Assembly (NCBI GenBank): GCA_019009955.1
Contig: CM032228.1
Location: 6,435,001-6,499,000 of the forward strand
Direction of reading: 5' to 3'
Source: Riptortus pedestris
Taxonomy: Eukaryota > Arthropoda > Insecta > Hemiptera > Alydidae
Length of the DNA stretch: 64,000 nt
In this document: positions 21,584 through 35,300 of the stretch, piece by piece
Layout of the letters: each line of letters starts with the position of its first letter
How positions within the stretch are numbered: the stretch's first letter is position 1
Program-made: the position numbers and the translations under genes
The notes under the pieces: model-generated
The model's input: the letters and a program-made list of their open reading frames with translations, nothing else
Databases searched by the model: none
Told to the model about the DNA's origin: nothing

Positions 21584-23820
21584 CTGCAATCAAATTGTTG
21601 AAGTCAACTGTAAGTGGTATATTTCGCAAAGGAAAAGGAAAATCATAAAATTGTATTTTAAAAAATAAATAAAATATATATTTCAATTACATCACAGATA
21701 AATAACAATTTGTTATTATTATATATATTTTTTTAATGTCCACATCTTGAGGACCATTGTCCACATCAATAATCATATACCATAGATATAATATCATAAT
21801 GAGTATATTGGATATTGACAAAAGGTTTTGTAATGAAAGCCTCGACTGAGTACCTTACCTCTATCATCAGCGAGAATACTAGCTGTACAAACGACAGGCA
21901 AAATAGTATAATCCGATACTTTATCGAATCATCAAAAACAAAAGGCATCAGCTCAAAGTAATCTGCGAGGAAGTCCCACGGGCAGAAGAGTAGGAGAGTG
22001 TTGAAGCCAAAAAGCGTGAACACGACTCCCATGTACATCCCTAAAAATAAATATTTTTTATAAGATAAAATTATTTTACAAATAGGAATGCATGTATTAG
22101 GATATACCTACCTAACAGATAAATTCCTAATAGAGAAGAAGGAACAGCAAAAATATGATGTATGCAATGGGCCTCTTTTATAAACCACTTACTAACAGGC
22201 TGAACATTTACAGCTACCCCATCACATGCATGACTTACTGACTGAGGGTAGCCCACACATATAATTATTCTGTACTTAAAAAAGTCAGTCACACAGGGGC
22301 TGCGTAAACTAAACAGATTTCCCTCGTGAAGTTTAACAATAGACAAATCTATATACTGGTAACATAACAGCACCAGAATATTATATGAATAAATACAAAT
22401 GATAATAAGAAACCTCCAGACAAGAAGCATCTGGAATGTTAACAAACAGGTCTGCCAATCTTTTACTGGAAAGAATGTATCTGAACATAACACACTAATT
22501 TTATTGAAAACTATTTACTATATCTAGCACTGTAATTTAAACTGAATCAGAATAATTTATATTACAATCAATCAAATTTTAGTAGTCCAAGAACATAAGA
22601 TGGGGGAGGGGGGGGGGGGGGATCACCAGCACATATTTGCATGTATCAAATATAATAAAGGTCTCTTGAAAACAGTATCTGATATTTAAGCTTCGAATAA
22701 TGTGGTTTATTACATAACACACTACTGTTTATGTAACATGAGAAGCGGGGGTTTGCTGAAGGCTGAAAACTGAAAAATGCAAATATTTCAGTTAATATTC
22801 AAGATAGAGAAGAAATATATATAACAATATTTATAATAAATTTAATTTGCAATAAAATTTGTCCTACACAATTTTTCGATCCGACATATAGTAACGGAGA
22901 TATTTCGAAAAAAACCCTCTAACCCCCACCTCCCACTGGTCCAATTTCAGCCATTAACAAACTTGATCTTTCTTTTTAGATAAAACAATTAAATATCAAA
23001 TTTGGGAATGAGAAAACGAAAATTGCGACCACTAAAGTGTTTACAGACATATATATAATTTTGAACGGACCTCATTTTCGTCATCTCCTGGGGAGATGGG
23101 GGAATGGACAATTGAAGAATTTTTTTTGAAAATCCCTTAAGGGAAATCTGCTAAAGCACCAACACATATACACAATTTAGCTCTGATACACTATAATTTT
23201 ATAATGGCATTTTTAACAAAATTGAATATCTAATTGAGGAGGGAAAGTGACAGGAGTGCGTATAAGGAGAGTGAAAAGGGTTAATCGAGCACACGCCCTC
23301 TCAATTACTGCTACTCCCAGTGAGGTATTGGCAGGAAACATTTGGTGGCAAAATTTTAATTTTGTAGGTAGAGAGCTTAAAGCTTTGACTCACAGTTTTT
23401 GTAAACAGGCTGCCGATGAGGTTTGCCCTTGGAGTAAGTTATTGAGAGAACAATATATTGGTAGCAGCTAACTATGTAGACAGCAGTATCTTCCCAGCAC
23501 TGAACTATTTCTTCATCTCCTATCGCCCTTTTTGTCGGTCTAAACCTGAAAAGCAGTAAAAACATATATGAATGAAAGGATTTAAAAAAAGATAGGAAAT
23601 GATTTATTAACATCCACTTTGTACTTCAAGCAAGGATGCGTCTAAGAAGGCCTGTACTCTATCACTGTTAAATATAATGTTTGAGGAAGGAAGGCCTATT
23701 TTTAGCAGATTTCATTTAAGGGAAATCAGCTATTGATGTCGTACTCATGATGCAATTTTCGAAACTTTTCTTCAATTGTCCATCGATCCTACCTATAAGA
23801 GATGATGAAAATGAGGTCTG

Positions 23821-23881
<61 letters not shown>

Positions 23882-26305
23882 CCTATCTATCTATATATTT
23901 GTCTGTTACCGCCCTAGCGGTCACAATTTTTGTTTGATCGTTACCAAACTCAATATTTAGACGTTTTATGTGAAAAGAAAGATAGAGTTTGTTAATAGCT
24001 GAAATTGGACTAGAGGGAAGAGGGGTTTTAGAGGGTAGAGCATTTTAAAAATTTGAAATATCTCGTTTACTATAAGTCGGATCGAAAAAGTGTATACAAC
24101 AAATTTTATTGAAAATTTAATGTACTATAAATATTGTTATATACATTTATTTTCTATCATAAATATTAACAGAGATATTTGCATTTTTCATTTTTTTACC
24201 TTCAGTAAAACCCCACTTCTATTCGTGTTACATTAACATTACTCTGTTATATAATAAACAACATTATTCGAAACTTAAATACCAAACATTGTAAATTAAC
24301 ATTTATATATTGTAAAATAAAAATGTATTTAAACATAATCATACATGTAATATGCCATGTGGCAATGGAACATGTACTCAAATAAATAACTCCTCATAGT
24401 GTTACAATGACGAGGGGGGGGGAGTATAATAGGGTAATTAAGTATCACAAATGAAGCCTTTGAATTGTATATTGAACTAACCAAGGTTCGTGCTGTAGAA
24501 TGTAGAGTGAGAAATACTGGACGAATACAGTGAGTAGTATCTGTAGAGTGAGTGGTATAATGTTGGCGAGAGACATCAAGCTGCTTAGAGGGCGCTGAGA
24601 TGTCAGCCGATGGGATGGCTTAGATCTGCCCATCACTACTGCCAGCGTAGTTGTTATAAGCAGATCCACGTACAGGAATTGGTAGGTACCCATCTCCACT
24701 CCGACCTGACAAATAAAGTACATTTATTCACATTCAATATAAAAGCCCAACACTCAGTGGCTGCGTATACTAAGCAGATCCTTAAGGTAAATCAGCTATT
24801 GAAGCCGTACTCATGACACGATTTTCAAAACTTTTCTTCAAATGTCTATCAATACTACCCAGGAGATGACAAAAATGAGGTCCGTTCAAAATTATTTATT
24901 TGTATATCTTTATATATATAATTCTAGCGTACGTGTGTATGTCACTGAACTCCTCCTAGACGGATGGACCGATTTGATTGAATTTTTAAATACGTGTTCG
25001 GGTGACACCCCGGATGGTTTAGCGCCGCAGATCGGCCAGGCAGATGGAGAAGGAGTGGGGGTCGTGAGGGAGGCCTGAAATGAAAATAGCCGTATTTCGT
25101 TTCCTATTGGTTTTTTGGCAAATATGCACAGGATGAGAGTTGTTTATGTTGTTATTTGGAGTAACATTTGTGATATTCAGTTTTGTCGTATATTAGAGTA
25201 TAAACGAGATACACACTAAAAAAGTAAAGAGAGGCCAACAATTTATTTGGGCACCAACGACTGAACCGAACTGAACAAAACTCGGTATGTGAATTAGCAT
25301 TAGTTCTACCATGGTTATAAGCTGTACTAAATTTGTTAAGTTCGAACGGGAGTGGGGGTTTACTCAAGGCCGAAAACCAAAAAACGCCGATATCTCGGTT
25401 AATATTAAAGACAGTGAAAAAAGGTACATGACAACGTTTATAGATCTTTTAATTTGAAAAAAGATTGGTTCCATACAAAATTTCGGTCAGGACTCAAAAC
25501 TAACGGAGATATTTTCGAATTTTCGAAAAATCCTCCCCTCTAAATCCCCCCCTCCCAATGATCCGATACCAGCCGTTGAAGAACATGATCCGTCTTTTAA
25601 CGTAAAACGTTTAAATACGGAGTTTGGTAGCGATCGAGCGAAAATTGCGACAGCTAGAGCATTAACAGGCTAATACAGCTCTATCTTTGTATATATAGTT
25701 CTAGCGTACGTGTGTATGTCACTGAACTCCTCCTAGACGGATGGACCGATTTGATTGAATTTTTAAATACGCGTTCGGGTCTCCGGTCGAAGGGCGAAGG
25801 GCGAGGTTATTGGAAATGTTATGAAATGTTAATTTGTATATCTAATGTACGTCCTTAGAATTTAAGTATGTCATCTATATAAAGATGTTTTTAGCTGCAA
25901 GAGGTTTTCACTTTCAGACATTGTTATTTATTGTCCAAATTTATTTTAATTTGATTTGAATGTTGCAATTATTTTCTTTTCTTTATTTATATTTATGTAT
26001 TTGCATTATTATTGTTGAGGGTTTTTATTTATTTCAGTTATTGGTCTACAACTGTTTGTTTTTAAGAACGTGTAGTGCACATTCTACCAGATAATCACAG
26101 AACTAAAACGTCTTCTTTTCCTTTTCTTTTTCGTACCAAGTTTTTGCGATATTTTATTTACTATTTGTTTTTAGGCAAACGTGCATATAACAAATGTTGT
26201 TTTTTGCGTTATTAAAAGTAGATTTTTTTTTAAACGTAATATTATTAAATTTAATATCCTAATCGCTTGATATATAATGCAGGACAACGTCTGCCGGGTC
26301 CGCTA

Positions 26306-26351
<46 letters not shown>

Positions 26352-29300
26352 GTTAACACATTATTGTTTGATCGTTACCTAACTCGATTTTTAAATGTTT
26401 TATGTAAAAAGACAGAACAAGTTCGTTAATGACTGAAATCGGACCAGTGGGAGGGGGGTGTAGAGGGGAGGAATTTCAAAAATTTCGAAAAAAAAACTGA
26501 GGAATTCAGTTTTTAGCCTTCAGCAACCCCCACTCCTACTAATGTTAACTACTAATATAATTAACTCTTGACATCATGAACCATTACAAGGTTAAATACC
26601 AAATATTGTTTTCATTGAATTTTTACTTTGTGAGATATATGCAAATACATTCTGTTGACCCCCCCCCTTCTTTTGTTCTTAGATTACTAAAATTTGAGCG
26701 ATTGAAATAAAACTGATTCTGATTCATTACAAATTACAGCACTAGCTTTAGTAATTTGTTTTCAATAAAATTAATGTTCTATTCAGTTATATTTCATTAA
26801 TTTTTTTTCATTCATTCCGGTATATCTAACTAGTCAGTACTATGAGACTGGCTGGCCTGTTTGTTTTCAACTCAGATGCTTTCCGTTGTAGAGATTATTA
26901 ACTTGTATTGTAAATTGACTAAAAGATTTTTACTTACCATTTATATTTATTCACTTAACATTCACAGTAGTGTTACCTGTATGTATATTTATCTATTGGA
27001 AACCTTCACATAGGAATTCTGCTTAGTTTACGCAGCCCCTACGTGACAGACTTTTGTTGAATTCAGCAGAGATTTACTCAAGGACCAACGATAGTCATAA
27101 ATGGTTTTATACAGCTGAGATAAAATATAAACATTACTCACAATATACAGTATGAGGACCGAGCTGAATTGTATTATGCTGTATAGTTCCATGAAGTTGA
27201 AAATGCCAAAGCTGGTAACGAGTGAGCACCTTCCTTCCATAATCAATTTAGGCACACAGGTTACATCGGGTACAACTGAAGTGAAAGGTGCTGCGATTGA
27301 TGCTTCTGCTATCGACAGTGAAATCCCAATATGAGCTGCTTTCAGGGCCTTCAAATAAACAAATAAATGCTTATTACATTGTTATTTGTTAATATTCACT
27401 TAGTGCTACTGAGGCTAATTGGAATGGATTATCGAAATGTTACTATCCATTTCTAGCCAGAGTAGGACTAAGGATTTAATTTAATGAGTTTATCACTAAA
27501 TCAAAATAAAAAATCTCTCTATTGAGTCGGATCAAAAAATGTTGCCTTGTCAATTTATTTTTATATCATGACACCTTATCCTAAGATTAAATACCAAACA
27601 TTGTTTTTAACAGATCTTTACTAGATGAGATATATACAAATATGTTATGTGTAGTACCATCGATTAAGGTTTCATGTTTTATACTCACAAAAGTTTATTT
27701 GATCAATACCATTCTTGGCACACAACTGTTTCATATAACTCTAAATGATAGACTCGAATAATGGAGGGTTTAGATAGGAGGGAAATTCCAAAAACCAAAA
27801 TATTTAAATTATTATGCATTGGATCAAAAAGTTTTATAAATTAAATTATTTATTAACGTCCAATTTTCACGACTTAGGCTAATTGAGAAGGGTTATCTAC
27901 ATGTGAGCACCCTTTTCTAGCCAGGGTGGGCCTAAGGATGTTATTTAATGAATTCCGTTATTAAATAAATTTCTCTGCCCAGGTGGGAATCGAACTCGCC
28001 ACTCCAGGTTTACCATGTGGGATTAAGGTCAACGCTTTAAACCCACATGGCTAACCTCAGCCCCAAAACGTTTTATAGTATCAATCTTGTTAAACACTTA
28101 ATGTTCTACAACTGCTGTATTATACATTTTTTTGTAACTTGAATATTTACTGTGTTATTTAAATTGCTTTGTTTCAACCCTTCAGAACTTCAAAGCCTTC
28201 AGGAAACCCCCATTTCTACTCATTGAATTTTTACTTTGAGTAACTGAGCCAATAACATCCACCCATACCCAGCTTACATTCTAATTCCTGTTTACAAAGG
28301 TTTCTTGGAGAAAAGAAAATAGTCGGTGGGATGAGATCACCATGTGTCATTCCAAAAGGTCTGCACAGTTTAAACAGCAGAATTTTATTTAGTACATTTT
28401 TCACTAAATAAATTTGTATTGCCTAAAAGGTATTTCTGAAGTTTCTCATTTTTGAAATTCTTCGAGTAACATCACGCATTTTGTTGTTGACACCAAACAT
28501 TTGGAGCATTAGAACCAATACCAGCAAGTTGGCTCTGGAGGAGCATGGATGGCTTAAACATCCACATGAAATGTCACATTTCCACAGTAGTTTTGTTCAA
28601 AAGACAATAACAGGAAATGCTGTTTGAACTCCCAACAAAAGCTTTAAGCAACATTTAACAGCTATGTATACACCTTTCAAATCCATGTATCAAATGGTTA
28701 GATAATATGAAAGCAATACTTTATTACCACTTACGGGTACAAGATTAATACTTAATCCCATACGCATTAATTGACATGCACTCTGAAACCAATATCATCA
28801 TTTTCTTTATTTTTCTCCTACATTAACCCTCCCCCTCCCAATATTCTGTTTCCCTTTTCCTTAAGTTATCCCATAAAACATATTCAGGTAGCAAGTCTTC
28901 TCCAAAAGTCCGTCATGCAGCGGCTGAATAAACCAACAGATAAACTGCATTATTATGCAGAACCATAATTGTAGACAATCAATATTTTAACCAGATGGGT
29001 TTTATACAGTTTTTGGATCAGACACATAATAATGGGGATATTTTGAATTCTCAAATTCCTTCCCTCTAAAGCCCCCCTGTTCCTGGTAAGATTTTGGCTA
29101 TTAACGACAATGAAATTAAGTGTACATTAAATGGTTAAATAATAATTATGGTATAGACCAATAAAATTTTTGATTCAAGACCATAAAATCTTAATTGATA
29201 ATCACCACACTATGTATTTGTATCTATCTCACACAGTAAAAGATCAATGAAAGCTATATTTGGTATTAAAGCTTCAAATGAAGTTGGTCCTGATATAACA

Positions 29301-32300
29301 GTTCACGTATATATCTTTGAAGTGGATCATGATATTATAGGGGTTTAATGAAGACTAAAAACTAAAAAATCCAAATATCTTGTTTAATAATCAAGGTAGG
29401 GAAAAAATATATAAAACAACATTTATAGGGTATTAAAAGTTCAATAAGATTGATTCTATGCTATTTTTCAATCCAATATATTATAACAGAGATATTTCAA
29501 ATTTTTGAAATTTGGTCCTCTTAAACCCCCCTCTCCCACTTGTCAGATTTTAGCCATTAATGAGGTTCATATTTATTTTTACATAAAACGTTTAAATATC
29601 GAGTTTGGTAACAATTAAAAAAAAATTATGGCTGCTAGTGTGGTAACAGAGAAATATTTATATAGATATATTATATCCCCTTAAGGGAAATCTGCTAAAA
29701 ACCTGAAAGAAAACTTTAGCTACAGAAAGAAGTGTTAACTCTTTATTCAGGATATTAATTAAAAATGTACAATAAAACTATACTCACACCACAATCGTTT
29801 GCACCATCTCCGACCATAGCAACAATATAGTCTAGCGACTGCAATGTTTCTATGACATGAGCCTTCTGCTGGGGAGACATCCGAGCGAATATAACTCCTC
29901 TCGTTGCAACTAGGGGCAGGAGTGAAGGCATCAAGAGCGACAGTTTGTTCCATGTAGCACCATCTATAGCAAGTGCTGAAGTTGCATCAACCTCAAAGTA
30001 AGCATAATAAAATACTCATATCATGAATTTGCAAAAGAAACTATAGTCAAATAAGATATAGCAAAATAAAAGTATGAAACAGAGAGAAAAAACTTTATTA
30101 AAAAATGCTCAATTAAAGTGAGTAGTTTCTACATGAAGCAAATCATGGACCAGCTATGGTTCCATCTATGGACAGCCATTGAAACGGAGAAAAATGTTTG
30201 CAAGATCAACTTGAATAATTAAATAAATCAAAGAACTGTTCATATGAATATATAAACAAATGAGTGAAACAAAGAAAGAACACAGAGTGAATTAAAAATT
30301 TAACAAATTGCAGAAAATTGTTAAAAGTTATTTTCCATAAATGTGATTGTTGATTAACTGTGAGAATCCACAATAATGAACTGTGAGATTGCTCATTTTC
30401 ATGGACTCAAAAACTTATACTCTTTTTTATGAACATGCACAATTATTTTTAATTTTCTACTATTAAAATTTCTATATTTTATAAAATTGGTGTTCATCAC
30501 AATAAGAGATAACTAGTGTTTTAGTCACAATTTAAATTTAAATGTAAAGAAGTAGAAAAGAAAGTCAGTGATACATTAACACGTTGCATACGGACCTAAT
30601 TTCTGATTGGAGGCTCAACTGACCCAACAAGGGCATTCATGATTACTGCTTCGCAGGCTCAATTGGCCATGTAAACATCGCTTGGTCATAAAAGTTTTAT
30701 ATTTCAGAAAATCCCTTAATATTTTACTTTTTTAACATGCTGGAGCATATAATGGAGTCAAAATAGGAATCCATTAACTTCATACTTAATTATTGCTTAA
30801 ATATGAAATAAATCAATATTTAGAATAAAGCATTTCCATTTTTTGAAAGAAAGTAACTTGAACAAGTGTGGGGACCTCACAGGTCAATTGCAGTTTGGGC
30901 TGGAATTTCAATGGATTATACATTGTAGGAACTCATTTTAAGGGTTTGAATGTTTATTTCAATAAGGAAGTGACATTTATATACTTTATTTAACATTAAG
31001 GAATTTCATATTGAAGCATTAAACATTAAGGAATTACGAATATATTTCATAAAAAATACCCGTAAAATAAAAACACAAAAATTTACACAAGAAAATGTAG
31101 GTAACCAATTTGAAAAATGTAGTACAAACACAAATACTAAGTCTGAATAAAATATAAATTAGATTTTAAAAAATGGTTGGCACAATAAAACCTGATGGAA
31201 CATTGACTGAAAAACGGTCGTCCTTCTTGGTGTTCCGGCCTCTATTTCGAATGGGGGCACATAATCTTAATGCCCATCTGTGAATTAAATATTTGTTTCT
31301 GTCCAGCCGTTCAAAATAAACTAATATTTGATTTTCCTTGAGGGAAACCTACTAAAAGGAAGGCACTAGTTCATATATCTCCAACGAGCACCGTGATCTC
31401 GCAGGTCCCTTGCAAAGGGAGTGCACGGCCTTCACCACACCGATTTGAACAAATAATTTTTTTAACATTTCACTGCCCTCTTTATCTATGCTCATAATAG
31501 AAATCATTTTTATATAATTTAATAACTAACATATTGTCATAAGCATGATGTGTATATTTAAGAACTTTTATTTTGATGAGTAATTGAAGATTTGAGTTAA
31601 CTTCCTTTGTATTTACAAATTCCATTGTACTTTTGTTTCTTAAAGGAAGAGTTCCATTTTTAAATGTTTGAACAATATGGACTCTCCATAAAAATATTTG
31701 AGCAATTTTTATGAATAAAAATCTATTATTTTAAAGGAAAGAAAAAAGGTTGGAGTAGCTTACCTCAGTGTGAGTCGAAGATGAATGAAGGAGAAGGAGC
31801 TTGACAGCATAAGGAGGTGAAGAGTTTATTACAACCTGTGACAGGGGAGTCGATGCTGACAAGATACCACATTCACGACTTACACTCACTGCCGTCAATA
31901 AATTGTCTCCTGGAACGGAAATTTATTTTTTGTATTCATTAACACTTAACACAGAGAGCCACAAGTAGCCCAATACAATCGTACAACTAACCAAACCCCA
32001 ATAAACCATAATTCTTGAATAGATACTAACATTGCCATTACAAGCAGTAGAAAAAAAAAACAAGCCCTCCCCCCTACACCAATCGAAACCAGCACTAAAT
32101 AATATTTTCACACAGACATACCAACTACAATTACAGTAAACACAGATAAATCTCCAATGCCAGAAACTAATAATGCATCATCCTCAATACATATTGTTGC
32201 AAAAACTGTGTATATGAAAAATTAAACAGAGTTAATCACATATTTAAGAAATATGAAGTAGATCAAAGGATCTGTCCTTGGCAATACCAGTCTGCGGTCT

Positions 32301-35300
32301 GGAAGGTCTAGACATTCCACTTTGATGTTTTCCGCTCGTCTATAAAAGCAGCTCAGCTCGTCCCGAGACTTAGTTTGTTCTCAGCTCTCTTCAAGTGATC
32401 AACAGTGCATCTTTAGTGAACAATGCGTCTTAGTTGCAGTGCGGTAAAGTGTTTTATGTGAAGAACAGTCTTGTGCCGTGTTTAAGTAAAGGACAGTGCA
32501 GTGCCGTGTTTTTGTGAACTTCAGTGATTGTGAGTGAATTATTGGACTGTGTAATAACAAGAACAGTGGAACTATCAGTGCATACTAATAGAAGCTCAGA
32601 AGAAACTAAAAGAACTCTATTAAACAATGTTTATTGCTGATTTTGTAATAAACGTAACAATAGTGTTACATTTATTACAACAAATAATAATGTTGTTTAT
32701 TAGAGTTCTTTTTGATTGCAAAATTAAACACACAAACTTTAGAGTTTTTATCACAGCACAATTTATTTGACAATGCACTACATACTTGGTAAATTATTAT
32801 TAACTACTACTCACAGTATGCACTGATAATTTCACTTCATATTGCACAGTACAATAATTCACTATCTCGTGAATCACTGAACATCACAAAACTACAGGAC
32901 TGCACTGAACTTCACACAAAACACTGTACCGCACTGCAACTAAAATGCACTGTTCACTAAAGCTGCACTGAATGCACTGTTATTCACTAGAGAACTGAGA
33001 ACAAATTAACTGTGAGGCAAGCTGGGCTGCTTTTATATTCGGGCAGCGTGATCAAAGGAAAGGGCCCAGACTGGCCTAGATCCCAAACGGGTGTTGTTGA
33101 GAACATTCTTGGCACCAGCCAACAGTCATTCCATCGGTCGGCTCCTTTCATCTACTTCGTCCTTCTTAAATATGTGATAAACTCTGTGTAATTTTCCATG
33201 TACACAGTTTTTGCAACAATATGAAAAACCATAATACAGATCACTCACATGCATACACAAACTTACATTTAACATAATAACAACTATGAATAAACTAGAC
33301 CTAGTCAACTACAAATTTGCATTGAAGCCTAGCCGCCCTCCAATTCTAGTGGCATTCTTAACTAATATCACTAAACATTATATGAGAACGCCATGTATAA
33401 CACACTACCACAAGTATTGAATAAAAAAATCATTGATTGAAAGTAAAAATGACATTTGTATTCATTCATTATATGCAAAAGACATACCTGTCAGCATTAA
33501 ACACTTGATGCGAGCATTCTGCAGCTCTCTGATTACATAAGTAGATTGAGGTTTCAAGGTGTTCTGCATTAGTAGCAGCCCTAGGAACGACAGCTCTTCT
33601 TCCAACTGAAAGAAATAATAACAAATATAATTTAAGGCACTAAAAGCAAGCAGCTAGGCATTAAAACCAACTTAATCTAATTTTTTTTTTCATTACAGTA
33701 TTTTTGTTTCTATAGTAGTTTAGGGCTCAATCGAAATTCGAATCTCAGAGCAATGGGGTTTATCCAGTCTGCCACTTACTCAGAATAGTTATGAATCTCC
33801 AAAACATCCTATATCCTATTCTACATTTCAACTATAACTGAACATAATAATAGATTCTTAAAGCTGTCACTAACTTATACTATAAGAACCCCATGCTTCA
33901 TGCTATAGAACCCCTGCTTACCACTAGAAATGTTAATATAGCTTCATTTTCATGAAGGAGTTCATGCTAATCTCCGTACCGAGTTCTGTTTACTTTAGTT
34001 CAGTTGTTTTTGCCTAATAAAATTGTAAACTCCTGCTAAAGGTTTTAGTGTATATCTTGTTTACACTTCTTTATTCCATGCAGCAGGAGATTGCACTGTA
34101 CTCTCAAAGTATAAGAACCTACTTAAAAATACCTGTAATACTGACTGATATACAAAATACTTTTATTATTCATTTGAGCCAGGAGATTCAAATGTCTGTG
34201 CATTCCTTTAAAAATTCATAAGTGAAGATTTGTAAACAATGACCTGTAGTATCTTGGTCATATTATTCTTAAAAGATTTAAAACGTTATGTTGGCCAGTC
34301 TTAAATTATACTTTGGCAAGGAAACAATCATTGTTTATTTTCCCCATTTTTAAGCATGTTAACTCTGAAAATTCACTCAATTTTGAAGCAGTACTTCACA
34401 AAAGGATTCACAATGGGTAATAGAGCCAGTGAAATCTGTGAAGTAGAGAGGACAGATGCAGAGTCTATCCATTCTCTACATACTTGATTTAAAAAATTCA
34501 AGGAAAGTTTTTTTTTTTTTTTTTTTTTATCTGAAAGCAAATATTGTATGTAACTCCCTAGACATATCAATTCAGAGACTCTGAGTGAGATTGTAGAAAA
34601 AAATTCATGCACAAGCAAACACAAACTTTCTTCAGAAATAGAAGTATCCCAAAGTGCAGTTTCCTATCACTTGGATGTCCAGAACTAGCTAGTTCTAGTG
34701 TAAATGTTATTTACTAAGCAGTGAATAGGGCAGGATTGTTTTCAAAATAGATTAGTAAAGCTAATGAATAACTGAAATAAACGATTACCTTTTCCCTTGG
34801 TGCTTTTTGTGCTTGAAGCCAAGTAAACTTTCTTGGGAGTTCCTTGTAAGCTACAGCGATCACTCTGAATCCCGATGATGTGTAGTAGGACAGCGTGGTA
34901 TATATGTTGGCTGGAACTATTTTATAATAACATGAGTATATTAATATTAGAAAAAATGAAGGTAATCTCTTATATATTAGATTCGAAACAAAATGCTATA
35001 TGAATTCAATATTTATTTAAAAGAAGCAAGTTTTCAAAATAAGTAGAATTTGCAGGGGAGTACTCCCACTCCTAGCCAGGGTTAGATGATCCTCATTTCA
35101 GAAGGAAAAAGGTTAGGGAGACAAGGGTTGCTGCTAGAGTCATAAGGTTCTCCCTAAGAGAGTATATAAGGTGCTATGAAAAACTGGAGGGAGCCAAGCA
35201 GGTAGTTAACAAGACCAAAGATGTTTGGTTGCTGTGGGCTGAAAATAAGGAAGTATGAATAACTCGATTAGAATATGAGTTACAAAAAAAATGCACAGAA

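Larger units (their letters stand above)
24776..27052 (-). mobile_element. family-H element containing Helitron sequences
   Basis: Left end from agcagatccttaaggtaaat; right part resumes at ~26350 ('ttattgtttgatcgttacct') and ends cagcccctacgtgacagac at 27052. The interior TA tract holds two Helitron 5' ends, one Helitron 3' end and a piece of forward family-H body. Confidence 0.78.
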
